NCBI RefSeq assembly: GCF_937863155.1 | Contig: NZ_CALMFB010000074.1 | Span: 1-60,568 of the forward strand | Length of the DNA: 60,568 bases | Direction: 5' to 3' | Origin: an uncultured Brevundimonas sp. | GTDB lineage: Bacteria > Pseudomonadota > Alphaproteobacteria > Caulobacterales > Caulobacteraceae | Part shown: positions 54,343-60,568 of the stretch, one piece after another | Layout of the letters: each line of letters begins with the position of its first letter | Position numbering within the stretch: position 1 is the first letter of the stretch | Program-made: the position numbers and the translations under genes | The notes under the pieces: model-generated | Told to the model about the DNA's origin: nothing | The model's database searches: none | The model's input: only the letters and a program-made list of their open reading frames with translations

Positions 54343-55421
54343 GCGGCGCAGGCCTCGAACCCGGCTTTCAGGGCGGCTTCGTCCAGGTCGCGGCCGATGA
54401 AGACGGCGCGGCTCCAGCGGCGCTCCTTGTCGCCCCACGGCCGTTGCAGGTCGCCTTCCAGGATCATGTGCACGGCCTGGAACACCAGGCGGCGGTCTTC
54501 GCCGGCCACGTCGATGATGCCCTTGGCGCGCAGGATGTCCTGGCCCTTTTCCGCCAGCAGCCGGTCCAGCCAGGCGGTGAACTTTCCGCCGTCCAGCGGC
54601 CGGTCCAGCGACAGGCTGACGCCCTTGATGTCGTCTTGGTGCGCGTGGCCGCGCGGGCCATGGTCGTGATGGCCGTGATCATGGTCATGGTGATGGTGGC
54701 CGTGGTCATGATCGTGGTCATGGCCGCAGTGTTCGTCGTGGACATGACCTTCGGCGCCATGGGGCGGGTTCACCCAGTCGGGCCTGACCTCCAGGATGCG
54801 GTCCAGGTCGAAGCCATGCTGGCCCAGCACCTGGTCCAGCGGCACGTTCGAGCGTTCGGCGCGGACGATGGGCGCCAGGGGGTTCAGGCCGCGCAGCCGC
54901 GCCTCGACCGCATCCAGTTCGTCCGGCGTCGCCAGGTCGGTCTTGTTCAGGATGATGCGGTCGGCGAAGGCGACCTGTTCGCGCGCCTCTTTGGAGTCAT
55001 CCAGCCGCGCCATCACATGTTTGGCGTCGACCAGGGCGGTGACGCTGTCCAGGGTGGTCTTGGCCTTGACGTCCTCGTCCACGAAGAAGGTCTGGGCCAC
55101 CGGGCCGGGGTCGGCCAGGCCCGTCGTCTCCACGATGATGGCGTCGAAGGCCGGCTTGCCGGGCCGCTGGCGCTTCATCAGGCCCGAGACGACGCGGATC
55201 AGGTCGCCGCGCACCGTGCAGCAGACGCAGCCGTTGTTCATCTCGAACACATCCTCGTCGGCGCCGACGACCAGATCGTTGTCGATGCCGATCTCGCCGA
55301 ACTCATTGACGATGACGGCGTAACGCTTGCCGTGGTCCTCGGTCAGGATGCGGTTCAGAAGGGTGGTCTTGCCGGCGCCGAGATAGCCGGTCAGGACGGT
55401 CACGGGGGTCTTGTCGCTCAT
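54339..55421 (-). CDS. CobW/COG0523 family metallochaperone GTPase
   Basis: A 360-residue G3E GTPase that hands metal, usually zinc, to client proteins. Motifs: [19 protein letters not shown] (Walker A near residue 10), [15 protein letters not shown] (the GCxCC metal site near 67), [17 protein letters not shown], and ILNKTDLA (NKxD). Residues about 220-255 form a dense His/Asp-rich loop ([20 protein letters not shown]), a metal-binding insert typical of zinc-linked members. The C-terminal CobW_C domain includes [20 protein letters not shown] and [19 protein letters not shown]. Gene order in a CDF/CobW/WD40 set supports metal homeostasis. Confidence 0.94.
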   Translation of the reverse strand: MSDKTPVTVLTGYLGAGKTTLLNRILTEDHGKRYAVIVNEFGEIGIDNDLVVGADEDVFEMNNGCVCCTVRGDLIRVVSGLMKRQRPGKPAFDAIIVETTGLADPGPVAQTFFVDEDVKAKTTLDSVTALVDAKHVMARLDDSKEAREQVAFADRIILNKTDLATPDELDAVEARLRGLNPLAPIVRAERSNVPLDQVLGQHGFDLDRILEVRPDWVNPPHGAEGHVHDEHCGHDHDHDHGHHHHDHDHGHHDHGPRGHAHQDDIKGVSLSLDRPLDGGKFTAWLDRLLAEKGQDILRAKGIIDVAGEDRRLVFQAVHMILEGDLQRPWGDKERRWSRAVFIGRDLDEAALKAGFEACAA

Positions 55422-55461
55422 GGGCGGCTAGATGGCGGCTGGCGACCCGAAAGGGAAGGGG

Positions 55462-56391
55462 TCAGCAGGCCGGACAGTCGGGCAGGGCGCCGGTTTCCAG
55501 CTGGAAGGTGGTGTGGCCGACCCCGAAACGATCCCGCGCCAGGCTTTGCGCCTGGGCCAGCAGGGCGGCGGCGTCGGGCCGGTCATGCACCAGATGGGCG
55601 GTCATCGCGGCGTCGGTGGTCGACAGGCCCCAGACGTGCAGATCATGCACCGCCGTGACCCCCGGCAGGGCCAGCAGGGCCGCGCGCAGATCGTCCACCC
55701 GGATGCCGGCCGGCGCCGCGTCCAGCGCCAGATCGACCGAATCCCTCAACAGGCCCCAGGTGCCGATCACGATCACCACGACGATGATCAGGCTGACGAT
55801 CGGGTCGATCAGACTGAAGCCGCTGAACATGATCGCCGCGCCCGCGACGACGACGCCCAGCGACACCCCGGCGTCGGCCATCATGTGCAGATAGGCGCCG
55901 CGCACATTCAGATCCTTGTGCTGGTCCTTCATGAACAACAGGGCCGTGCCCAGGTTGATGACGAAGCCGATGCCCGCCACCACCATGACCGTGACCGAAT
56001 CGACCGAGGCCGGATTGCTGAACCTGTGGGCCGCCTCCCAGGCAATCGCCCCGCAGGCGAACAGCAGAAGGATGGCGTTGGCCAGGGCGGCCAGAACCGT
56101 CGCCTTCCTGAATCCATAGGTGCGCTGTGACCCCGCCGCGCGCCGCGCCAGCCAGGCCGCGCCTCCGGCCAGGGCCAGGCCCAGGACGTCGGACAGATTG
56201 TGCCCCGCATCGGCCATCAGGGCGGTGGACTGGGCCACCCAGCCGGCCCCGAACTCGACCGCCACGAAGACCAGATTGACCGTCAGCCCGACCAGATAGC
56301 GCCAGTCGCCGGTGTCGGCCGGCGCATGGCTGTGGCCATGGGCGTGCGAATGCCCGTGATGGCTGTGGTCATGGCTGTGGTCGTGGCCCAT
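55462..56391 (-). CDS. Cation diffusion facilitator (zinc/cobalt/cadmium efflux)
   Basis: A 309-residue CDF transporter exporting divalent metal by proton exchange. A His-rich N terminus (HDHSHDHSHHGHSHAHGHSH) is followed by six membrane helices. The metal site appears as ADAGHNLSDVLGLALA in helix 2 and HMMADAGVSLGVVVAG in helix 5, the HxxxD pair that marks zinc-type CDFs. The cytoplasmic C-terminal domain VHDLHVWGLSTTDAAMTAHLVHD is present. The C terminus ends DCPAC with an added Cys pair. It lies between a six-TM protein gene and cobW with short gaps. Confidence 0.95.
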   Translation of the reverse strand: MGHDHSHDHSHHGHSHAHGHSHAPADTGDWRYLVGLTVNLVFVAVEFGAGWVAQSTALMADAGHNLSDVLGLALAGGAAWLARRAAGSQRTYGFRKATVLAALANAILLLFACGAIAWEAAHRFSNPASVDSVTVMVVAGIGFVINLGTALLFMKDQHKDLNVRGAYLHMMADAGVSLGVVVAGAAIMFSGFSLIDPIVSLIIVVVIVIGTWGLLRDSVDLALDAAPAGIRVDDLRAALLALPGVTAVHDLHVWGLSTTDAAMTAHLVHDRPDAAALLAQAQSLARDRFGVGHTTFQLETGALPDCPAC

Positions 56392-56438
56392 GGCTCTGTC
56401 TTAGGCGCCTATCGCGCCTCGCGCTACGTCGGCGTCGT

Positions 56439-57098
56439 TCAGTGCTGGTGCAGCAGCACCAGAAGCCCCAGCAGCATCAGGGCGGCGCCCAGCACCATGC
56501 CTTCGTACCGGCTCCACCGCTCCAGCCGCAGGATGGAGGCGCCGGCCCGCGCCAGCACCGTCAGCACCGCCATGCCCGCCACAGTCCCAGCCGCGAAGGC
56601 CAGGGTCAGCAGGCTCAGAACCACCAGACCCTCTTGCGCCGTCGACAGATAGACCGGCAGCAGAACCTCGCCGGGCGACACCGCCATCATGGCCACCAGA
56701 CCGCCGAAGGCGGCGGCGTCGCTGACGGCCGGCTCGGGCGTCTCGATCGGCGGCCCGGCGGCCGGAACGGGCCGCTTCAGCGTGGCGCGCGCCAGATAGA
56801 AGGCGCCGAACAGGATCAGCAGCGTCGCCGACAGATAGGGCAGCACCCCCGCCACCCACTGGTTCAGCGCCAGACCCAGCAGCACGATCAGGCCGCCGAA
56901 CGCCGCCGTCGCCGCGATATGCGCCAGACCCGCCACGGTCACGGCGGTCAGGATGCGCGCCAGGCTCCATCGCTGGGCCCGGCCGACCAGGACGAAGGGC
57001 AGCCAGTGCGTCGGCAGGGCCGCATGCAGGAAGGCCGCCGCAAATCCCCCTCCCAGCAGGGAGGCCAGAACCGGCGCATGCAGATCGGGCGGCGACAT
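56439..57098 (-). CDS. Six-helix membrane protein of the metal operon
   Basis: A 219-residue inner-membrane protein with about six helices. The first helix pair has GGGFAAAFLHAALPTHWLPFVLVGRAQRW, then TVAGLAHIAATAAFGGLIVLLGLAL, LSATLLILFGAFYLA, a cytoplasmic or periplasmic loop with RPVPAAGPPIETPEPAV, GLVAMMAVSPGEVLLPVYL and LTVLARAGASILR. The HAALPTHW and AHIAATA histidines in helices resemble NiCoT/UreH/HupE-like transporters of the LysE superfamily, but I cannot name the family with confidence. First gene of the operon; the dyad at 57115-57129 lies 17 nt before its ATG. Confidence 0.7.
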   Translation of the reverse strand: MSPPDLHAPVLASLLGGGFAAAFLHAALPTHWLPFVLVGRAQRWSLARILTAVTVAGLAHIAATAAFGGLIVLLGLALNQWVAGVLPYLSATLLILFGAFYLARATLKRPVPAAGPPIETPEPAVSDAAAFGGLVAMMAVSPGEVLLPVYLSTAQEGLVVLSLLTLAFAAGTVAGMAVLTVLARAGASILRLERWSRYEGMVLGAALMLLGLLVLLHQH

Positions 57099-57114
57099 GG
57101 CGGCCCCTATAGAT

Positions 57115-57129
57115 CGTTACTTTGTAACG
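57115..57129. promoter_or_regulatory. Putative metal-regulator dyad
   Basis: CGTTAC-TTT-GTAACG is a perfect 6+6 dyad with 3-bp centre, 17 nt before the first gene of the metal operon. GTTAY-N3-RTAAC cores are like Fur/Zur-type boxes. Its position over the likely promoter or start of transcription fits a repressor site. Confidence 0.55.
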
Positions 57130-57140
57130 GTCGAGAGGTT

Positions 57141-58721
57141 TCAGTCCAGCGGCGGCGCCTGAACCACGGCCCAGACCCGCGGCTCGACCAGAGGAGCGTC
57201 GCAAACAGCCTCCAGCACCCGACCGTCACGCGTGGCGTAACGCACCGTCCGATTGGCGGCGCAGCGGGCCCGGACGGCCTCGAACAGGCCGCGGCCGTCC
57301 GACTGAGGATCAATGCCCTCGACGCTGTCGATCACCGGCTCCCCGGACAAAGGGCCGCAGTCCGCACCCTCCAGTTTCAGCGCGCCGGGGTTGTTGTAGA
57401 AGCCGTAGCTGGATTTGCAGTTACGCGCCGCGACATGGAACAGGGCGCTGGACATCAGGTCCGTGTCCGACGGCCTGTTCTCCAGCGTGACGCCCAAGGC
57501 GGCCAGCCGGGTTTCCAGCACGGACCACCGCTGGGCGCCCGGGGTGTCGAACAGGACATTCACGGCGCTGTCGGCGCCGATGGCGGCGCGGAACTGGGCC
57601 ACGCCATAACCGCCATCGGCGGCCAGGGCCTGGGTGATCAGATCCCGCCAAAGGGTGTAGAAATCCTGTGTCCCCCCGGACGCCTGGCGCCGTTCCAGGT
57701 CCGCCAGCCATTGGATGACCACGCCGCAATTATAGGGGCCATTGCCGCTTTGCAGGCGTGTGGCGTCGAAGTCGCGGACGCCAAGGGCGCGCCGGCAGCC
57801 GTTCAGCCGTCGCGCCAGTTGCTCGCGTCCCTGGTCGGCGTCCAGCAGCTCCAGGGCCGTGGCGGTCTTCAATGCGGCGTATTCGGCGCCGCCTTCATGC
57901 AGCCAAGGGGCCGTGTCGCCATCGGTCGGATCGGCTAGGTGTCCGTTCCAGAGGTGGAAGGCTTCATGCAGCACGAACAGATCGACGCCGGTCATTTCCG
58001 AGGGTCGGGGGGCCAGCCAGTCGTCGCCATGAAAGCGGACCGAGATGACCCCGCCATCGGTGACGTCGCCTCGGAAATAGGCCGGTCCGGGGCTGTCGAT
58101 GCTGGCCAGCAGCATGGGCCGATAGGGCAGGGGGCGGTCCAGCCGCGTTCCATAGGCGTCCAGTGCACGCAGGAAGCCGGTCTCAAGCCTCTGGGCCAGG
58201 GCGGTGGGCATATTGGCGCCGGCCACGGCGACGCCGTGCGTGGTCTCGGTCACGGCCGAATGCGGGCCGAGATAGGCATAGCCCTGGATCGGGTTTTCGA
58301 CCGGAAGGCCGATCTCGTCCGGGGCGGTGGCGAAGGTGAGACGCGTCTCGATTCCCTCGATCATCAGGCCGGGACCATAGAGGACGCGACCTTCGCCGAT
58401 CCGGCTGAGGCCCATATAGGTGCGGTCGACCTCGGCGACGTCGGGCGAGATGGCGATCTCGAAATGGTCGAACGGCGCCTCGGCGCTGATCGTGCCGTCG
58501 GCCAGGGTCAGGCCGGGGGTCAGGATGCGCCAGGCGTCACGGATGACGCTGGGCCGGGCGAAGGCGAGGCGCGTGCTCGGTCGATCCAGCTCGAAACGAA
58601 CGACGACGCCCTCGGCGGTCCCCCGCGCCACCACATCGATGCGTGAGGGAGGCGGGGTCTGGGCCGCGGCGGGGGCGCCGGCCAGAACCAGGACGGTGGC
58701 GAGAGACAGCGCCCGCAACAT
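57141..58721 (-). CDS. Secreted HExxH zinc-metallopeptidase-like protein (M61-like)
   Basis: A 526-residue exported protein. Start ATG 58721 (MLRALSLATVLVLAGAPAAAQ) gives a good signal peptide; it shares one base with the cfa stop (TGATG). An N-terminal beta-rich domain (about 25-170) precedes a gluzincin-type site: VDLFVLHEAFHLWNGHLA near residue 252 (HExxH) and WLHEGGAEYAALKTA, providing the third ligand Glu about 30 residues later. This spacing and arrangement recall M61/M1-like peptidases. Four or more Cys lie in the C-terminal domain. It is not a standard named family to me; whether active is untested. Confidence 0.78.
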   Translation of the reverse strand: MLRALSLATVLVLAGAPAAAQTPPPSRIDVVARGTAEGVVVRFELDRPSTRLAFARPSVIRDAWRILTPGLTLADGTISAEAPFDHFEIAISPDVAEVDRTYMGLSRIGEGRVLYGPGLMIEGIETRLTFATAPDEIGLPVENPIQGYAYLGPHSAVTETTHGVAVAGANMPTALAQRLETGFLRALDAYGTRLDRPLPYRPMLLASIDSPGPAYFRGDVTDGGVISVRFHGDDWLAPRPSEMTGVDLFVLHEAFHLWNGHLADPTDGDTAPWLHEGGAEYAALKTATALELLDADQGREQLARRLNGCRRALGVRDFDATRLQSGNGPYNCGVVIQWLADLERRQASGGTQDFYTLWRDLITQALAADGGYGVAQFRAAIGADSAVNVLFDTPGAQRWSVLETRLAALGVTLENRPSDTDLMSSALFHVAARNCKSSYGFYNNPGALKLEGADCGPLSGEPVIDSVEGIDPQSDGRGLFEAVRARCAANRTVRYATRDGRVLEAVCDAPLVEPRVWAVVQAPPLD

Positions 58722-60022
58722 CAGGCGTACAGGCTCTTGCGGTCCAGCGGCAGGCCCGAGGGGCCCGGCCGCCGTTTCTGGGCCACGGTCTGATAGACCA
58801 GCACCGAGCCGCGCTCGAACGCCTTGGCGAACAGGGCGAAATAGATCAGCCACAGCCGGGTGCGCGCCTCGCCCGCCAGGGCGTAGGCGTCGTCGCGTCG
58901 GGCATACAGGCGTCGGGTCCAATCGCGCAGCGTCAGCTCGAAATGCTCGCGCATGTCCTCGACATCCAGAACCTCGAACCCGAACCGGCCCAGGTTGGTC
59001 ACCGTCATGCCGATGGTGTCCAGCTCGCCGCCGGGGAAGATGAAGCGGGTGATGACCCGCGTCGTCGGCGTCGGGCCGATGGCGCCGCGCCCGCCGCGCC
59101 GCACCGACGCCTGGTGGAAATAGAGACCGCCGGGCTTCAGCAGGCGCTTCATCTCGGTGAAATGGGTCTCGTGGTTGGCGAAGCCGACGTGCTCGAACAT
59201 CTCGACCTGGCTGATGGCGTCATAGGCGCCGGAGGCCGTGATCTGGCGATAGTCCTTAAGCTCCAGCGTGACCCGGTCCTGCAGGCCCAGGCGTTCGACC
59301 TTGGCCCGGCCATAGTCCAGCTGCGCCTGGGACAGGGTGACCCCGTGCACGGTGACGCCATAGTTCCGCGCCGCCCAGCACGACAGGCCGGCCCAGCCGC
59401 AGCCGACGTCCAGCAGCCTCTGGCCCGGCTGAAGGCGCAGCTTCTTGCAGATGCGGTCCAGCTTTTCTTCCTGGGCCGTCTCCAGGCTGGCGTCGGTCGC
59501 GGGGTAATAGGCGCTGGAATAGACCATCTCCGGGTCCAGGAAGAGGCCGTAGAAGGCGTTGCCGACGTCATAATGAAACTGGATGAAGTCCTGGTCGCGG
59601 CGTCCGGCGCGCGTGGCCCCCACGCCGTCGGGGGCATCCCAGGCCGGCAGCTGGGTCGAGCCGCCGTCGCCCCCGCCCAGCAGGAAGGGCACGGCCTCGC
59701 GCGCGATCATTCCCTTGTCCAGATTGCGCACCAGATGCACGGCCCGGCCGTGGTCCCAGCGGTCGGCGGCCTGAAGCGGGTCGCCGCCCTCGACCCGCAG
59801 GTCACCGGTGGCGAACAGTTCGAACACCGTCATCAGGCTGGGTTTCAGGATCAGGCGGCGCACGGCGCCGGGCCGGGCCACGACGATCTGGATGTCGTCG
59901 CGCGCGCCGGGGCCCAGCGGCAGCACCTCGCCCGTCCACAGCCGCAGCGACAGGTCGGCGCGCAGGTGTTCGGCGATGTGGTTGACGATTCGACGGGCGG
60001 CCTGGACGCGACGGTCGGTCAT
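58721..60022 (-). CDS. cfa: Cyclopropane-fatty-acyl-phospholipid synthase family protein
   Basis: Transfers a methylene from SAM to unsaturated acyl chains of membrane phospholipids. 433 residues. The N-terminal lipid-binding domain has LSLRLWTGEVLPLG and ATGDLRVEGGDPLQAAD; the methyltransferase domain has IQFHYDVGNAFYGLFLDPEMVYSSAYY, KLRLQPGQRLLDVGCGWAGLSCWAA, VTLSQAQLDYGRAKV and FDAISQVEMFEHVG as YDAISQVEMFEHV, then YFHQASVRR and FIFPGGELDTI. It is possibly a Cfa-like relative rather than true Cfa. Coupled by TGATG overlap to the secreted HExxH gene. Confidence 0.93.
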   Translation of the reverse strand: MTDRRVQAARRIVNHIAEHLRADLSLRLWTGEVLPLGPGARDDIQIVVARPGAVRRLILKPSLMTVFELFATGDLRVEGGDPLQAADRWDHGRAVHLVRNLDKGMIAREAVPFLLGGGDGGSTQLPAWDAPDGVGATRAGRRDQDFIQFHYDVGNAFYGLFLDPEMVYSSAYYPATDASLETAQEEKLDRICKKLRLQPGQRLLDVGCGWAGLSCWAARNYGVTVHGVTLSQAQLDYGRAKVERLGLQDRVTLELKDYRQITASGAYDAISQVEMFEHVGFANHETHFTEMKRLLKPGGLYFHQASVRRGGRGAIGPTPTTRVITRFIFPGGELDTIGMTVTNLGRFGFEVLDVEDMREHFELTLRDWTRRLYARRDDAYALAGEARTRLWLIYFALFAKAFERGSVLVYQTVAQKRRPGPSGLPLDRKSLYA

Positions 60023-60152
60023 GCGGGTCTCTGAAAGATGTTATGGGACAGGTCGGGCCAAGGCTTGGCACGGGGGCGCCGCCAGGACCAGCGGGTGGCG
60101 GCGGCGCGGCGGATAATTCCACCGTATGGAGCGGGTTTCGGCCCGGTCGGCG

Positions 60153-60182
60153 TTGACTCCGACCCTCGCCCTCGTCTATGTC
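60153..60182 (+). promoter_or_regulatory. Putative rplU promoter
   Basis: TTGACT (60153-60158) and TATGTC or CTATGT (60176-60182) are 17-18 nt apart, matching the alphaproteobacterial housekeeping sigma pattern (TTGAC, then CTAT-type -10). It lies about 65 nt before the rplU start. Confidence 0.55.
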
Positions 60183-60192
60183 GCCCCCTCTT

Positions 60193-60226
60193 CGCCCGCG
60201 GGGTTCCTGCGGGCGCACTCTTTTTT
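60193..60226 (+). terminator. Terminator-like hairpin in the rplU leader
   Basis: CGCCCGC (60193-60199) pairs with GCGGGCG (60209-60215), followed by CACTC and TTTTTT (60221-60226). It lies after the putative promoter and 20 nt before the rplU ATG, so it may be an attenuator in the leader rather than the end of an upstream transcript (the upstream gene is on the other strand). Confidence 0.55.
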
Positions 60227-60246
60227 GCGTTATGCCGAGGCTCAAC

Positions 60247-60568
60247 ATGTACGCGGTGATCAAGACCGGCGGCAAGCAGTACCGGGTTCAACCGGGCGAT
60301 GTGATCGTGGTCGAGAAGATCGACGGCGACGCCGGCGCCGGCGTCAGCTTCGGCGACGTCCTGATGCTGGGCGGCGACAAGGGCGTGACCCTGGGCGCCC
60401 CGCTGATTTCGGGCGCTTCGGTCGCCGCGACCCTGATCGAAACCCGCAAGGGCGAGAAGGTGAAGATCTTCAAGAAGATCCGTCGCCAGGGCTATCGCCG
60501 CACCCGCGGTCACCGCCAGATGGAATCGGTCCTGCGCATCACCGGCATCGAAGGCGCCGGCGAAAAGG
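60247..60568 (+). CDS. rplU: 50S ribosomal protein L21 (3' end outside the window)
   Basis: A large-subunit protein that binds 23S rRNA. The frame from ATG 60247 gives MYAVIKTGGKQYRVQPGDVI, then VEKIDGDAGAGVSFGDVLMLGGDK, and the basic rRNA-binding stretch KVKIFKKIRRQGYRRTRGHRQ near residues 76-96, followed by ESVLRITGIEGAG. About 107 codons are visible, and no stop occurs before the window ends, which exceeds the short bacterial L21 (about 103) and suggests the long alphaproteobacterial form with a C-terminal extension. rpmA normally follows. Confidence 0.95.
   Translation, partial: MYAVIKTGGKQYRVQPGDVIVVEKIDGDAGAGVSFGDVLMLGGDKGVTLGAPLISGASVAATLIETRKGEKVKIFKKIRRQGYRRTRGHRQMESVLRITGIEGAGEK

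Overview
The window is a 60.6 kb piece of a GC-rich alphaproteobacterial chromosome, most likely from Caulobacteraceae and probably Brevundimonas. This rests on gene content: a PdeA-type c-di-GMP phosphodiesterase beside the cytochrome aa3 oxidase genes, DUF6481 and ELM1-family proteins, SleB-type hydrolases, and many TonB-dependent receptor, PAS-kinase and M16/M20/M2 peptidase genes. It looks like ordinary core chromosome with densely packed, often overlapping genes. I see no rRNA, tRNA, CRISPR array, prophage or intact insertion sequence.

Layout. 1-3.5 kb: the 3' end of nadC, a small conserved protein, a SleB-type wall hydrolase, a small lipoprotein, a secreted protein and a basic coiled-coil protein. 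3.5-11.2 kb: a large PAS/GAF hybrid histidine kinase, a Dps ferritin, a second SleB-type hydrolase, an aldo/keto reductase and thioredoxin reductase. 11.2-20.2 kb: small membrane proteins, an ELM1-like protein, greA, an M20 amidohydrolase, carB, an RraB-like protein and a HAD hydrolase. 20.4-27.8 kb: a POT peptide transporter, two tandem TonB-dependent receptors and a divergent TraB/GumN protein. 27.8-31.0 kb: tldD downstream of a three-gene PadR/DUF1700/GIN (toastrack) module with a clear dyad operator. 31.3-41.6 kb: the aa3 oxidase locus (ctaC, ctaD, ctaB, a small membrane protein, ctaG, ctaE, DUF983, surf1), then an M16 peptidase, a GNAT acetyltransferase and pdeA. 41.6-48.9 kb: yqgE, a peroxiredoxin, a 186-bp inverted-repeat element, an orphan vsr, a hybrid kinase, then methyltransferase, sixA, DUF952 and pyrD in one overlapping run, with gloB divergent. 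48.9-53.3 kb: a TadG/vWA pilus-type protein, an M2 peptidase and mtgA. 53.4-57.1 kb: a putative metal-homeostasis operon (six-TM protein, CDF transporter, CobW GTPase, WD40 protein) behind a dyad. 57.1-60.6 kb: a secreted HExxH protein overlapping cfa, then the 5' end of rplU.

How genes work together. The oxidase locus holds three structural subunits plus haem and copper assembly factors (CtaB, CtaG, Surf1). The 53-57 kb operon links metal export, a metallochaperone GTPase and a WD40 partner. PadR, DUF1700 and the GIN protein form a candidate envelope-sensing unit. Stop/start overlaps of the ATGA, GTGA and TGATG kinds are used repeatedly for coupling, and one appears to use CTG as a start codon (M16 peptidase).

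The best leads for something less described are the PadR module with its operator, the TonB-box-like motif in the TraB/GumN protein beside two TonB receptors, the metal operon with its dyad, the two intergenic inverted-repeat elements and the CTG start. All functions are read from sequence motifs and family knowledge; no database search was run.
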